Of a stretch of 64,000 bases of DNA, positions 53,271 through 63,133 are shown in pieces. The notes under the pieces are model-generated. The model was not told the origin of the DNA, made no database searches, and saw nothing but the letters and a program-made list of their open reading frames with translations. The translations under genes were made by a program, and so were the position numbers. The stretch is from assembly GCF_014204795.1 (NCBI RefSeq), contig NZ_JACHMB010000001.1:2666001-2730000 (forward strand), written 5' to 3'. Position 1 is the stretch's first letter, and the number at the start of each line of letters is the position of its first letter. The DNA comes from Nonomuraea jabiensis. Lineage in GTDB: Bacteria; Actinomycetota; Actinomycetes; Streptosporangiales; Streptosporangiaceae.

Positions 53271-55376
53271 TCAGGAAGCACCCTTGACCGATTTGATCAA
53301 CAGCTGGGCCACGTCCACGACTTCGAGCGATTCCTTGGCCTCGCCGCTGTTCTTCTTCTCGTTGATCGCGTCGCCGAGCATCACCATGCAGAACGGGCAG
53401 GCGGTCGAGACGGTGTCCGGATCGGTGGTCAGCGCCTCGTCCACGCGTTCGGTGTTGATGCGCTTGCCGATGCGCTCCTCCATCCACATGCGCGCGCCGC
53501 CGGCGCCGCAGCAGAACCCGCGGTCCTTGTGGCGGTGCATCTCCTGGGTCCGCACGCCCGGCACCTTGGACATGATGTCGCGGGGCTGGGAGTAGACCTT
53601 GTTGTGGCGGCCCAGGAAGCACGGGTCGTGGTAGGTGATCTTCTCCTCGATCGGGGTGATCGGGGTGAGCAGGCCCTCGTCCACGAGCTTCGACAGCAGC
53701 TGCGTGTGGTGCACCACCTCGTACGTGCCGCCGAGCTGCGGATACTCGTTGGCCAGGGTGTTGAAGCAGTGGGGGCAGGTGGCGACGATCTTCTTGACGC
53801 CGGCCTCGTTGAGCGTCTCGATGTTCTGCTGGGCGAGCATGTTGAACAGGTACTCCATGCCCAGGCGGCGGGCCGGGTCGCCGGTGCACGCCTCCATCGG
53901 GCCGAGCACCGCGAACTTCACGCCCGCGATGTGCAGCAGCTCCGCCACGGCCTTGGTGGTCTTCTTGGCCCGGTCTTCGAGCGCGCCCGCGCAGCCCACC
54001 CAGAACAGGTATTCGGCGTCCTCGGGCATCTTGTCCTCGACCATCGGGACCTCGAAGTCGAGCTCCTCGATCCAGTCGGCCCGCTTCATCTCGGACATGC
54101 CCCACGGGTTGCCCTTGTTCTCCAGGTTCTTCACCATCACTCCCGCCTCGGACGGGAACGACGACTCCACCATCACCTGGTAGCGGCGCATGTCGAGGAT
54201 GTGGTCGATGTGCTCGATGTCCACCGGGCACTGCTCGACGCAGGCGCCGCAGTTGGTGCACGACCAGAGCACGTCGGGGTGGATCACTCCGTCCTCGCCG
54301 ACCAGCGGCTTGTCCAGCAGCGCGAGCACGTCGGTGTCCTTGTGCTCGACGCCCTGCTGGGCGGCCAGCAGGTACGGTGCCACCTTGAAGGCGTGGTCAC
54401 GCTGGTCGAGGATGAGCATCTTCGGCGACAGCGGCTTGTCGGTGTTCCACGCCGGGCACTGCGACTGGCAGCGGCCGCACTCCGTACAGGAGTAGAAGTC
54501 CAGGAAGCCCTTCCACGTGGTGTCGGCGATCTTGCCCCGGCCGAGCTTCTCCGGGTCGAGGTCCTCGTCCTCGAAGTCGACGACCTTGCCCGCCACCCGC
54601 ATCTCCGGCGCGCCGCCCAGGCCGTCGGGACGGCGCGAGAACAGCACGTTGAGCGGCGCGGTGAAGATGTGCAGGTGCTTGGAGTTCACCACGATGACCA
54701 GGAACACCAGCATGAAGCCGATGTGCAGCAGCAGCGCGATCTCCTCCAGCAGCGCGCTGGCCGGCAGCACGTCGCCGAGCGCCAGCGAGACGAACGCGCC
54801 GGAGGAGTAGGGGAAGTTGCCGTTGGCCGCCGACGCGCCCCTGGCCAGGAACAGCGTCCAGATGATGTTGAAGATCATGAACAGGACGAGCCACGCGCCG
54901 CCGAGGTGGGAGCCGGAGAAGCGGGAGCGGCGGCCGAGCTTGTCGGGCGAGTTCTTGATCCGGATGGCCGCGAAGGCGATCAGGCCGAGCACGCAGGCGA
55001 CCGCGATGAAGTCCTGCAGGAAGCCGAGCACGGCCCAGGTGCCGATCAGCGGGATGTGGAAGTCGGGCGTGCCGGTGATCGCGCCCTGGATGATCGCGCC
55101 GTACGCCTCGATGTAGACGGTCAGCAGGATGAAGAACGCCCACATGACGAAGAAGTGCGCGACGCCGGACGGCGTCCACTTCAGCAGCTTCTTCTGCCCG
55201 AACACCTCGACCAGCTGCGCCTTCGCCTCGTCGGCCGCATGGGTCTTGGCGTAGTCGATCCGCTCGGGCGCCGGCGGCCCCACGGTCGCCAGCTTGAACA
55301 GGAACAACGCCCTGCGGCCGGCGACGGCCACCGCGAGGACGGTCATCACGAGCCCGATGATGGCTACCCAGAGCAC
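53271..55376 (-). CDS. Membrane Fe-S oxidoreductase (EtfD-like, HdrD/GlpC type)
   Basis: A 701-residue membrane electron carrier. The GTG at 55374-55376 follows GGGAGGACCCT. The N-terminal half has about five to six helices (NarI-like: 1-20, 70-95, 108-140, 160-185, 210-235). The cytoplasmic half has two 4Fe-4S motifs (CTECGRCQSQCP and CTNCGACVEQCP) and two CCG domains (TCPHCF, FCCGAGGARMW). This matches mycobacterial EtfD, which takes electrons from the flavoprotein EtfBA during fatty-acid beta-oxidation and passes them to quinone. No etfBA genes are in the window. Confidence 0.9.
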   Translation of the reverse strand: MLWVAIIGLVMTVLAVAVAGRRALFLFKLATVGPPAPERIDYAKTHAADEAKAQLVEVFGQKKLLKWTPSGVAHFFVMWAFFILLTVYIEAYGAIIQGAITGTPDFHIPLIGTWAVLGFLQDFIAVACVLGLIAFAAIRIKNSPDKLGRRSRFSGSHLGGAWLVLFMIFNIIWTLFLARGASAANGNFPYSSGAFVSLALGDVLPASALLEEIALLLHIGFMLVFLVIVVNSKHLHIFTAPLNVLFSRRPDGLGGAPEMRVAGKVVDFEDEDLDPEKLGRGKIADTTWKGFLDFYSCTECGRCQSQCPAWNTDKPLSPKMLILDQRDHAFKVAPYLLAAQQGVEHKDTDVLALLDKPLVGEDGVIHPDVLWSCTNCGACVEQCPVDIEHIDHILDMRRYQVMVESSFPSEAGVMVKNLENKGNPWGMSEMKRADWIEELDFEVPMVEDKMPEDAEYLFWVGCAGALEDRAKKTTKAVAELLHIAGVKFAVLGPMEACTGDPARRLGMEYLFNMLAQQNIETLNEAGVKKIVATCPHCFNTLANEYPQLGGTYEVVHHTQLLSKLVDEGLLTPITPIEEKITYHDPCFLGRHNKVYSQPRDIMSKVPGVRTQEMHRHKDRGFCCGAGGARMWMEERIGKRINTERVDEALTTDPDTVSTACPFCMVMLGDAINEKKNSGEAKESLEVVDVAQLLIKSVKGAS

Positions 55377-55514
55377 AGGGTCCTCCCACAGACGACGTTG
55401 GCTGTCAGCGTACGGTCACCCGTCGCACAGACCGTTACCCGGATCCTACCCGCGAGTAACATTTCCGGCGTACGCGACATACCCTATGGTCATCGCCTTG
55501 TGCAGAACAATGCT

Positions 55515-56099
55515 CTAGCCGGTGAAGTACCTCTGGATGGTCGGCGCGAGCACCTCCACGAGCTCCTCGTGACCGGCGCTCGCCAGCGGCTCCAGCCTGA
55601 TCACGTAACGGGCCATGACGATGCCGTACATCTGCGCGAACGCCGCCTCGATCCGCAGGTGCGGCACCTGCATCCGGTCGGCCACCTGGAAGAGCAGCGC
55701 GTTCGTGAAGAACTCCCGGACCATCGTGACCGCCTGCTCGTTCGTCATGGCCGAGCGGATCAGCGCCAGCATCGGCTCGCGCGTCTCCGGGTTGGCGGTG
55801 ACCTGGAGGAGCATGCGTACGAGCCGCTCGCCGACCTCCTCGCGCGGACCCTCGACCAGCACCTTGACGAGGTTCTCGGGAGAGAACGGCAGCCGCATGG
55901 CCGCCGCGAACATGCCCTCCTTGGTCTCGAAGTAGTGGTGCACGAGGGCGGGGTCGACGTTGGCCTCGCGGGCGATGCCGCGCACGGTGGCCTTGTCGAA
56001 CCCCTTCTCCGCGAACACCTTCCTGGCCGCGGCGAGGATCTCCCCCCGCGTGTCAGCCGACCCCGGCCGACGCCCAGGCCTTTTTTTATCCGTGCTCAT
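55515..56099 (-). CDS. TetR-family regulator
   Basis: A 194-residue regulator. Residues about 18-64 form the DNA-binding domain (ILAAARKVFAEKGFDKATVRGIAREA, then PALVHHYFETKEGMF). The C-terminal half matches actinobacterial TetR proteins of the DUF/TetR_C class. The ATG (56097-56099) coincides with the end of a dispersed repeat copy, so the repeat forms its whole 5' region. The upstream methyltransferase gene ends at the other border of the repeat. Confidence 0.9.
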   Translation of the reverse strand: MSTDKKRPGRRPGSADTRGEILAAARKVFAEKGFDKATVRGIAREANVDPALVHHYFETKEGMFAAAMRLPFSPENLVKVLVEGPREEVGERLVRMLLQVTANPETREPMLALIRSAMTNEQAVTMVREFFTNALLFQVADRMQVPHLRIEAAFAQMYGIVMARYVIRLEPLASAGHEELVEVLAPTIQRYFTG

Positions 56100-56210
56100 G
56101 GCCTCCGCTCCGCAGAGGCGGCTCGGTCGCTGGGGAGCCGCCGCCTTCCCTCGTCGCTCTGGTCGCTACGCTCCCGCCGCTCCTCAGTCCAGGCGACGGC
56201 GCTCCCTCGC
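56097..56210 (+). repeat. Copy 2 of the dispersed hairpin repeat, filling a gene gap
   Basis: The unit begins CATGGCCTCCGCTCCGCAGAGGCGG and ends GGCGCTCCCTCGC (landmarks only). It diverges from the other copies at about a dozen positions. In the long arm one changed pair is compensated (T-A to C-G) and one becomes a C-A mismatch. It exactly bridges a stop codon (56212) and a start codon (56099) on the minus strand, so genes there are separated only by the repeat. Confidence 0.88.
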
Positions 56211-56211
56211 G

Positions 56212-56982
56212 TCACCTACCCACCGCCAGGTACACCCGCATGGGAACGGAGAGCACGCCTTCGGGAAACTCCCTGCGCAGCTCGGCGCGCTGCCGCTCGA
56301 CCAACTCGTCGGCGGCCTCCGGCGGCAGGGCCGCCATGTAGGAGTGGGAGCGCAGGTCGAGCAGGAAGTCCTCGATGCCGACCAGCCGGGTCCAGGGGAT
56401 CCAGCGCTCCTCGATCACCTCGAAGGCCGAGGCGATGGGCGGCGCCGACCACTGCTCGACCGCCGGCCCGTAGTAGGTCGGCACCGCCTCCGCCAGGCGG
56501 GCCTCGTAGGCGGCCAGCCATTCGGCCTGCGCCGCGTGGTTGAAGTTCCAGCAGCCCACGATGGCCCCCTCGGGCCGCAGCACCCGCCGGGCCTCGGCGA
56601 TCGACGCCACGGGGTCGAGCCAGTGCCACGACTGCGCGTACGTCACCAGGTCGGCCACGCCGTCGGCCAGCGGCAGCGCGTTGCCGTCGGCCAGCACGGC
56701 CGCGACGGAGGGCGTCCCGCTCTCCGACCGGGAGACCAGGCGGGCCAGCATCTCCGCGCCCGGGTCGACCGCGATGACATGGGAGCCGCGCGCCCTGAGC
56801 GCGCGCGTCATGATGCCGGTGCCCGCGCCGACGTCCACCGTGGTGGCGCCGTCGAGGTCGAGGCCGGTCACCTCGGTCAGGGCGCGGTACATCTCGTCGG
56901 GATAGTGCGGCCGGCCCGCGTCGTACGCGTCGGCCACCCGCTCGAACATCCGGCCCAGACCCCTGATCGGCCCTATGTTCAT
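56212..56982 (-). CDS. Class I SAM-dependent methyltransferase
   Basis: A 256-residue methyltransferase. The ATG at 56980-56982 overlaps the isomerase stop (ATGA). It has [16 protein letters not shown], the SAM loop [51 protein letters not shown] (part) and motif [11 protein letters not shown], as in the Methyltransf_11 group. The substrate is unknown. It is cotranslated with the TIM-barrel isomerase and followed by the repeat and TetR. Confidence 0.9.
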   Translation of the reverse strand: MNIGPIRGLGRMFERVADAYDAGRPHYPDEMYRALTEVTGLDLDGATTVDVGAGTGIMTRALRARGSHVIAVDPGAEMLARLVSRSESGTPSVAAVLADGNALPLADGVADLVTYAQSWHWLDPVASIAEARRVLRPEGAIVGCWNFNHAAQAEWLAAYEARLAEAVPTYYGPAVEQWSAPPIASAFEVIEERWIPWTRLVGIEDFLLDLRSHSYMAALPPEAADELVERQRAELRREFPEGVLSVPMRVYLAVGR

Positions 56983-57788
56983 GAGGACGCCGCCAGGTGC
57001 AGCCGGGCGAACGCCAGCCCCTCCGCCAGGTCGTCGATCCGCTCGGTGCGGCTGGCCGCCTTGCGGGTGTTGATCTCCAGCACCACCAGCCCCGAGTAGC
57101 CGGTGTTGGCCAGCCGCTCCAGCATCGGGGCGCACGGCTGGTTGCCCCTGCCGGGCACGAGGTGCTCGTCCTTGTTGGTCACCCCGAGGCCGTCGGCCAG
57201 GTGGAGGTGGGCCAGCCGGTCGCCGAGCTTGACGGCCATCTCCATGGCGTCGGAGCCCGACACGGCCGTGTGCGACAGGTCGAGCGTGACCTGCGGGAAG
57301 TCGTAGTCGATCGGATTCCAGTCGGGCGAGTAGGGCACCACGTCGTTGCCCCGCGCCTTCAGGGGGAACATGTTCTCGACCGCGAACGTGACGTCGGTCT
57401 CGTCACGCATCCTGGCCAGCCCCGTCTCGAACTCGCGGGCGTACTCGCGCTGCCAGCGGAACGGCGGGTGGACCACGACCGTCGCGGCGCCCAGCCGTTC
57501 GGCGGCCTTCTGCGCCTTGACCAGCTTGGCCCAGGGGTCGCGGCCCCAGACGCGCTGGGTGACCAGCAGGCAGGGCGCGTGGATGGCCAGGACGGGGACC
57601 TGGTAGTGGTCGGACAGCCGCTCGATCACGTCGATGTCCTGACTCACGGGGTCTGCGCCCACCATGATCTCGACACCGTCGTAACCCAGGCGCGCGGCCA
57701 GCTCGAACGCGTCGGGAGTGCGTTCCGGATATACCGAAGCAGTGGACAATGCGATCTTCGCATTGGGCACGCGGATGACATCAGCCAC
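56979..57788 (-). CDS. Sugar phosphate isomerase/epimerase-like TIM barrel
   Basis: A 269-residue xylose-isomerase-like (AP_endonuc_2) protein. The GTG at 57786-57788 starts [21 protein letters not shown]. Metal ligands expected in the family are visible in [29 protein letters not shown] and HLHLADGLG. The substrate cannot be told from sequence. It overlaps the methyltransferase by ATGA. Confidence 0.88.
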   Translation of the reverse strand: MADVIRVPNAKIALSTASVYPERTPDAFELAARLGYDGVEIMVGADPVSQDIDVIERLSDHYQVPVLAIHAPCLLVTQRVWGRDPWAKLVKAQKAAERLGAATVVVHPPFRWQREYAREFETGLARMRDETDVTFAVENMFPLKARGNDVVPYSPDWNPIDYDFPQVTLDLSHTAVSGSDAMEMAVKLGDRLAHLHLADGLGVTNKDEHLVPGRGNQPCAPMLERLANTGYSGLVVLEINTRKAASRTERIDDLAEGLAFARLHLAASS

Positions 57789-57873
57789 GCTGCCAGCCTA
57801 AGCCGGTGGAGCCGATCTGGCGCGAAAGCCCCTTTGGTGAGCCGCGCCCGGCGGGCTGGCTTAACTTTGGGGC

Positions 57874-58572
57874 ATGCCACGGATAGCGAAAGGTGCGATC
57901 CCCAGCCCGAACATCTGGAACGCGCCTCAGATCTACGAGCTGGAGAACCGCGCCGTCGACCCCGAGGGCGCCGCCGACGAGGCGATGCGCGCCCTGCGCC
58001 CCTGGAAGGGCGCCACCGTGCTCGACATCGGCTGCGGCACCGGGTTCCACCTGCCCGCGCTCGCGTCCGAGGCCGCGCAGGTGATCGGCGTGGAGCCGCA
58101 CGGCGACCTGGCCGCGCTCGCCGTACGCCGCTGCGCCGCGCTGGCCAACGTGGCCGTCCACGCCGCCGCGGCCCAGGACCTGCCGCTGCCCGACGCGAGC
58201 GTGGACGTGGCCGTCGCGCGCTGGGCGTACTTCTTCGGCCCCGGCTGCGAGCCGGGCCTGCGCGAGCTGAACCGGGTGGTACGCCGCGGCGGCGCGGCCT
58301 TCGTCCTCGACCTCGACGCCACGCGGGGGGCGTTCGGCCGCTGGTTCTCGCGTACGGTGCCGACGTACTCCGTCCGGGAGGTCGAGTCGTTCTGGGACCG
58401 CCAGGGCTGGCAGCGGCGGCCTCTGGACCTCAGGATGGCCTTCGAGCGGCGGGCGGACCTGGAGGCGGTGCTGCGCATCGAGTTCACGCCCGAGGTGGCC
58501 GAGCAGGCCATCGCCGAGACGCCCGGCCTGGAACTCCCCTACCCGAACGTGCTCCGCTGGCGCTACTACTGA
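57874..58572 (+). CDS. Class I SAM-dependent methyltransferase
   Basis: A 232-residue methyltransferase. Residues about 47-60 (ATVLDIGCGTGFHLPAL) bind SAM; QVIGVEPHGDL and AQDLPLPDASVDVAVARWAYFFGPG (part) follow. It is unrelated in sequence to the one at 56212 beyond the fold. It is divergent from the isomerase gene, and the tandem repeat array begins 2 bases after its stop. Confidence 0.88.
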   Translation: MPRIAKGAIPSPNIWNAPQIYELENRAVDPEGAADEAMRALRPWKGATVLDIGCGTGFHLPALASEAAQVIGVEPHGDLAALAVRRCAALANVAVHAAAAQDLPLPDASVDVAVARWAYFFGPGCEPGLRELNRVVRRGGAAFVLDLDATRGAFGRWFSRTVPTYSVREVESFWDRQGWQRRPLDLRMAFERRADLEAVLRIEFTPEVAEQAIAETPGLELPYPNVLRWRYY

Positions 58573-58573
58573 G

Positions 58574-58868
58574 TTCATGGCCTCTGCTCCGCAGAGGCGG
58601 GCTCGGTCGCTGGGGAGCCGTTGCCTTCCCTCGTCGCTCTGGTCGCTACGCTCCCGACGCTCCTCAGTCCAGGCAACGGCGCTCCCTCGCCTGTTCATGG
58701 CCTCTGCTCCGCAAAGGCGGGCTCGGTCGCTGGGGAGCCGTTGCCTTCCCTCGTCGCTCTGGTCGCTACGCTCCCGACGCTCCTCAGTCCAGGCAACGGC
58801 GCTCCCTCGCCTGTTCATGGCCTCTGCTCCGCAAAGGCGGGCTCGGTCGCTGGGGAGCCTGTTCATGG
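58574..58868 (+). repeat. Tandem array of the dispersed repeat, 120-bp period
   Basis: Two full units (58574-58693 and 58694-58813) and a third cut after about 47 bases (58814-58860), then a short TTCATGGG restart. Units 1 and 2 are nearly identical. Each carries GCCTCTGC-TCC-GC(A)GAGGC and a perfect 10-bp arm pair GCCGTTGCCT/AGGCAACGGC enclosing a CGTCG/CGACG inner stem. Because 120 is a multiple of three, both strands stay open; the implied Ser/Arg/Leu-rich peptides are not credible genes. Confidence 0.95.
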
Positions 58869-58877
58869 GCGCGCGGC

Positions 58878-58907
58878 TTGACATTGACGTCGGTGTCAAC
58901 GTTTACC
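58878..58907 (+). promoter_or_regulatory. MerR-type promoter/operator of the MerR-trxA operon
   Basis: TTGACA (58878-58883) pairs as an inverted repeat with TGTCAA (58894-58899); TTTACC (58902-58907) is a possible -10 at 18-bp spacing. The ATG at 58916 lies only 8 bases beyond it, so the transcript may be leaderless. Such operator-within-spacer layout is typical of MerR-controlled promoters. Confidence 0.6.
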
Positions 58908-58915
58908 GTTGTGGC

Positions 58916-59284
58916 ATGCGCATCGGAGAGCTGGCGGAACGTACGGGGGTGAGCACCCGCTCACTTCGCTATTACGAGCAGCACGGCCTGCTCAGAGCCC
59001 GCCGCGGATCCAACGGCTACCGTGACTACAGCGAGGACGACGTCAGGCTGGTGTCCGAGATCCGGGCGCTGCTCAGCATCGGGTTCACGCTGGAGGACAC
59101 CCGGCCCTTCATCGACTGCCTGCGCCGGGGGCACAGCTCCGGAGGCTCGTGCGCGGAGTCGGTCGAGGTCTACGAGCGCAAGCTCAGCGAGATCGACGAG
59201 GAGATCCGCGTCCTGCTCGCCCGCCGTGCCGAGGTCGCCGCCCAGCTCGCGCAGTCGTGCCCAGGTTGCTTCGTAAGGGGATAG
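58916..59284 (+). CDS. MerR-family regulator
   Basis: A 122-residue regulator: [26 protein letters not shown], then [17 protein letters not shown] form the winged helix; a dimer helix follows. Cysteines occur in [18 protein letters not shown] and at the C-terminus (QSCPGCF), suggesting metal or redox sensing. The ATG is chosen as the first after a MerR-type promoter; upstream in-frame codons belong to the repeat array. Thioredoxin begins 2 bases after the stop, implying joint expression. Confidence 0.9.
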   Translation: MRIGELAERTGVSTRSLRYYEQHGLLRARRGSNGYRDYSEDDVRLVSEIRALLSIGFTLEDTRPFIDCLRRGHSSGGSCAESVEVYERKLSEIDEEIRVLLARRAEVAAQLAQSCPGCFVRG

Positions 59285-59286
59285 AA

Positions 59287-59592
59287 ATGATCACGTTGAC
59301 CACCGAGAACTTCGAGGAGCAGGTGCTCAAGAGCGACAAGCCGGTGCTGGTCGACTTCTGGGCGGAGTGGTGCGGGCCGTGCCGCATGGTGGCGCCGGTG
59401 CTGGACCAGATCGAGGCGGAGCACGGGCTGACCATCGGCAAGCTCAACACCGACGAGAACCCGGAGCTCATGGCCCGGTACGGCGTGATGGGCCTCCCGA
59501 CGATGCTGCTGTTCGAGAACGGCGAGCCGGTCAAGCAGATCGTCGGCGCCAAGCCCAAGCGCATGCTGGTCTCCGAGCTGGGCCTGGAGTAG
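59287..59592 (+). CDS. trxA: Thioredoxin
   Basis: A 101-residue thioredoxin with active site [15 protein letters not shown] and the cis-Pro loop GLPTMLLF. It is cytoplasmic and full length. GGGG lies in the MerR 3' end as weak ribosome-binding site; coupling to MerR is likely. Pairing with a Cys-bearing MerR suggests induction by thiol or electrophile stress. Confidence 0.95.
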   Translation: MITLTTENFEEQVLKSDKPVLVDFWAEWCGPCRMVAPVLDQIEAEHGLTIGKLNTDENPELMARYGVMGLPTMLLFENGEPVKQIVGAKPKRMLVSELGLE

Positions 59593-59649
59593 CGGCCGGG
59601 GGCGCGTACCTGTCGAGGATTGTCGGCACGTCCCGCTAGCCTGCTCGAC

Positions 59650-61056
59650 ATGGCCAAGACTGCCCAGAAGCCCGGATACCGCTGCGCCGAGTGCGGGTGG
59701 CGCACCACCAAGTGGGTCGGCAGGTGCGGCGAGTGCCAGGCGTGGGGCACGGTCGAGGAGGAGGGCGCGCGGGCCGGCGCCAACGTCGTCCAGGCGGGCG
59801 CCACCACCGCGCCCGCGGTGCCGATCGGGCAAGTCAAGGCCGAGATCGCGACCGCGCGCACGACCGGCGTGGGCGAGCTCGACCGGGTGCTCGGCGGCGG
59901 CCTGGTGCCGGGGGCGGTGGTGCTGCTCGCGGGCGAGCCGGGCATCGGCAAGTCCACGCTCCTGCTCGAGGCCGCGGCCCGCATTGCCGAGCGCGAGACG
60001 GTCCTCTACGTGACGGGCGAGGAGTCGGCGGCCCAGGTGCGGCTGCGGGCCGACCGCATCGGCGCGATCCGCGACCGCCTCTTCCTCGCGGCGGAGACCG
60101 AGTTGTCGGCCCTGATCACCCACGTGGAGAAGGTCGAGCCCACGCTGCTGGTGGTCGACTCGGTGCAGACGATCGGCTCGGCGCAGGCCACCGGCGTGCC
60201 CGGCGGGGTGACGCAGGTGCGCGAGGTGGCCGCCAACCTGGTCCGCCTGGCCAAGGAGCGCAACATGGCCACCGTGCTGGTCGGCCACGTCACCAAGGAG
60301 GGCTCGATCGCGGGCCCGCGCACGCTGGAGCACCTGGTCGACGTCGTGCTCAACTTCGAGGGCGACCGCCACTCCAGGCTGCGCATGGTGCGCGCGATCA
60401 AAAACCGCTTCGGGCCGACCGACGAGGTCGGCTGCTTCGACCTGCACGAGCGCGGCATCGAGGGCATCACCGACCCGAGCGGCCTGTTCGTCTCGCGGCG
60501 CAGCGAGCCGGTGCCCGGCACCTGCGTCACCGTCACGGTCGAGGGCACCCGCCCGCTTCCCGCCGAGGTCCAGGCCCTGGTCGCCCGCACCGAGGCGCAG
60601 CAGCCCAGGCGCACGTCGTCGGGGCTCGACACCTACCGCGTGCAGATGATCCTCGCGGTGCTGGAGCGCCGGCTCAACGCCCGGCTGGGCGGCTGCGACG
60701 TGTTCACCGCGACCGTGGGCGGCATCAAGCTGGCCGACCCGGCCGTCGACCTGTCGGTCATGCTCGCCGTCGCGAGCGCCGCCGGCGACAAGCCGCTGCC
60801 GCCGGGCCTGGTGGCGCTCGGCGAGGTGGGCCTGGCCGGCGAGCTGCGCCCGGTCAAGGACGTACGCAGGAGGCTGACGGAGGCGGCCAGGCTCGGTTTC
60901 AAGCGGGCCCTCGTGCCGACCGGATCGCTCGAAGAGGCCGGCCGCAAACGTAACGGACAGCGTGCTCTGGTGCCGGTGGGGCCGGTGGCGTTCGCGCCCG
61001 GGTTCGAGGTGGTGCAGGCGGAGAACGTCTGGGACGCCCTGACGCACGTGACCTAG
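59650..61056 (+). CDS. radA: DNA repair protein RadA
   Basis: A 468-residue RecA-like recombination-intermediate processing ATPase. Zinc finger [18 protein letters not shown] (residues 12-29), Walker [11 protein letters not shown], Walker [11 protein letters not shown], the RadA motif [13 protein letters not shown] and a C-terminal Lon-like domain ([15 protein letters not shown]) are all present. It lies directly before disA, a radA-disA order common in actinobacteria and Firmicutes. Confidence 0.96.
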   Translation: MAKTAQKPGYRCAECGWRTTKWVGRCGECQAWGTVEEEGARAGANVVQAGATTAPAVPIGQVKAEIATARTTGVGELDRVLGGGLVPGAVVLLAGEPGIGKSTLLLEAAARIAERETVLYVTGEESAAQVRLRADRIGAIRDRLFLAAETELSALITHVEKVEPTLLVVDSVQTIGSAQATGVPGGVTQVREVAANLVRLAKERNMATVLVGHVTKEGSIAGPRTLEHLVDVVLNFEGDRHSRLRMVRAIKNRFGPTDEVGCFDLHERGIEGITDPSGLFVSRRSEPVPGTCVTVTVEGTRPLPAEVQALVARTEAQQPRRTSSGLDTYRVQMILAVLERRLNARLGGCDVFTATVGGIKLADPAVDLSVMLAVASAAGDKPLPPGLVALGEVGLAGELRPVKDVRRRLTEAARLGFKRALVPTGSLEEAGRKRNGQRALVPVGPVAFAPGFEVVQAENVWDALTHVT

Positions 61057-61072
61057 CGCGGCTAAGCTGAGC

Positions 61073-62173
61073 GTGACCGATCGACACGGGGGTCAGGTGG
61101 ATAGGAGTCTGGACGACCGCCGTCGCGAGGCCTTGGCCGCGGTGGCCCCGGGCACGCCTCTGCGCGACGGCCTGGAGCGGATCCTGCGCGGGCAGACCGG
61201 CGGGCTGATCGTGCTCGGCTACAACAGGGTCGTCGAGGAGCTGTGCAGCGGCGGCTTCGAGCTCGACGTCGACTTCTCCGCCACCAGGCTGCGCGAGCTG
61301 GCCAAGATGGACGGCGCCATCGTGCTGAGCGGCGACCACAAGATCGTACGCGCCGCCGTGCACCTCGTGCCCGACCCGTCCATCCCCACCGACGAGTCCG
61401 GCACCCGCCACCGCACCGCCCAGCGCGTGGCCCGGCAGACCGGCCTGCCCATCATCGCCATCAGCAAGTCGATGCGCATCATCGCCCTCTACCTCGACGG
61501 CATCCGCTACGTCCTGGAGGAGTCGGCGGCCATCCTCTCCAAGGCCAACCAGGCCCTGGCCACCCTTGAGCGCTACAAGCACCGCCTCGACGAGGTCTCC
61601 GGCACCCTGTCGGCGCTGGAGATCGAGGACCTGGTCACGGTCAGAGACGTCTCCGCGGTGGCCCAGCGGCTGGAGATGGTCCGCAGGATCTCCGACGAGA
61701 TCAAGGGCTACGTGGTGGAGCTGGGCACGGACGGCCGCCTGCTGTCCCTGCAGCTCGACGAGCTGGTGGCGGGGGTCGACTCGGAGCGGGAGCTGGTCAT
61801 CCGCGACTACCTCCCCGCCCCCTCGGGCCGCCGCCAGCGCCGCCTGGTCGAGGCGATGCACGACCTGGACAAGCTGTCCGGCAGCGAGCTCCTCGACCTC
61901 TCGGCCGTCGCCCACGTCCTGGGCCACGCCGGCGCCGACAAGCTGGAGAGCCCGGTCAGCCCCCGCGGCTTCCGCCTCCTGGCCAAGGTCCCCCGCCTCC
62001 CGGCCACGGTGGTCGACCGCCTGGTCAACCATTTCGGCGGCCTGCAGAAGCTGCTGGCGGCGAGCATCGACGACCTGCAGGCGGTGGGCGGGGTCGGGGA
62101 GTCCCGCGCCCGCAGCGTCCGCGAGGGCCTCTCCCGCCTGGCCGAATCCTCCATCCTGGAGCGCTACGTCTAA
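61073..62173 (+). CDS. disA: Diadenylate cyclase DisA
   Basis: A 366-residue c-di-AMP synthase and DNA-integrity scanner. DAC domain (about 10-150) has [10 protein letters not shown] and [16 protein letters not shown]; a helical linker and a HhH DNA-binding region (about 300-366, [19 protein letters not shown]) follow. The GTG at 61073 or the GTG at 61097 (MDRSLDD, with GGGGG upstream) may be used. It is 16 bases after RadA, which is known to restrain DisA in other bacteria. Confidence 0.95.
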   Translation: MTDRHGGQVDRSLDDRRREALAAVAPGTPLRDGLERILRGQTGGLIVLGYNRVVEELCSGGFELDVDFSATRLRELAKMDGAIVLSGDHKIVRAAVHLVPDPSIPTDESGTRHRTAQRVARQTGLPIIAISKSMRIIALYLDGIRYVLEESAAILSKANQALATLERYKHRLDEVSGTLSALEIEDLVTVRDVSAVAQRLEMVRRISDEIKGYVVELGTDGRLLSLQLDELVAGVDSERELVIRDYLPAPSGRRQRRLVEAMHDLDKLSGSELLDLSAVAHVLGHAGADKLESPVSPRGFRLLAKVPRLPATVVDRLVNHFGGLQKLLAASIDDLQAVGGVGESRARSVREGLSRLAESSILERYV

Positions 62174-62196
62174 AAGCATCGTCTTCGCATGAGGGG

Positions 62197-62250
62197 GGCG
62201 CTACGCGCCATCCGGCTGCTCAGGCAGCGCCTCCCAGGGGCTCCGCCCCT
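62197..62250. terminator. Three small hairpins after disA
   Basis: GGCGC/GCGCC (62197-62209), GCTGC/GCAGC (62215-62228) and AGGGGC/GCCCCT (62236-62250). They lie 24 bases past the disA stop; the last is the commonest stem-loop style of high-GC intergenic repeats. Confidence 0.5.
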
Positions 62251-62289
62251 TCGACCCCGCAAACCCCCGCTCGCTCCGCTCGCCATCAC

Positions 62290-62960
62290 CCGCCCGTTGC
62301 CCGATTACCCGGTGGGCCTGCTGGAGCCCGCCCCGAGCGGCCGTCCTCGCCGGTTCCGTACTCGGAGATGTGCTCGCGCAGGATCTTGACCAGTTCGGGA
62401 GGGATGGGCACCGGTCGAACGTCCTGCCTGCCCCGGTGCTTGAGGCCGCGTTCCTCGTGAGCGTCCCCGGTACCGGTCCGCTGCGTGTTGACCTCGGGGC
62501 GAGACACGTCGATCGTCAGCCGTCCCCAGCCCTCAGGCGGTAGGTGGCAGTCCTGAATACGGAGGCCACCGCTTCGGCCGGTCGGAGGGCGGCGTAGTAC
62601 ATGCAGGCGAAGAGGGCCATGAGCCGCCGGGCCTCTGCCGCGACGGCCGACATAGGTCACCGCGGTCAGCAGTTCTTGCGCCTGGCACGGGTTTACCACA
62701 ACGCGGGGTCTACTGTCTCTGTGGTCTTGGGCGGCTTCCACTTGATCTTGTGCAGCGGATTTGCCGGAAGTTCGTCCAGCTCTACCGCGTACTCCAGGAA
62801 GGCGTGGAAGACGGCACGCTTGCGGGCGATCGTTGTGGAGGTTGCCGCCTTGCCGTCGAGGCGCAGCGTCAGGGCGTGCAGGGCGAGCCGCACCGTCTTG
62901 GTCTCCTCCAGGTCGGTCAGGTCGAGCGAGGCTGAAGTCGAACTGCCGGCGCAGCAAATC
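62290..62960 (-). pseudogene. Decayed tyrosine-recombinase (integrase) gene
   Basis: Integrase-like protein sequence runs leftward but changes frame. N-terminal SAM-like part: LDLTDLEETKTVRLALHAL and VFHAFLEYAVELDELPANP (about 62935-62705, one frame). Then VVVNPCQAQELLTAVTYVG in a second frame, RLMALFACMYYAALRPAEAVA in the third (with the box-I Arg), and GWGRLTIDVSRPEV, GLKHRGRQDVRPVPIPPELVKIL back in the second. The two central shifts compensate each other. The HxxR and Tyr end is missing. A remnant of a phage or integrative element next to disA. Confidence 0.85.
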
Positions 62961-63133
62961 GCATCGAGATACGTTCATCAGGACACGTTGACAGGCTCCG
63001 CCGGCTCCGGCGGGGGTCACGGGTCGATGGCGTAGTGCCGGGTGGATCAACTGACCCCTCAACAGTCCTCCGGGGCCATCGCGGCGCTGGGGCCAGCTCG
63101 ACCGACGCCCAGGTTCACACCCGGCCTGGACGT

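Noticed and set aside
58577..58915. An N-terminal extension of the MerR protein, or a repeat protein, encoded by the tandem array
   Set aside because: The 120-bp period keeps frames open on both strands by arithmetic; a MerR-type promoter lies between array and regulator, and the implied peptide has no domain.
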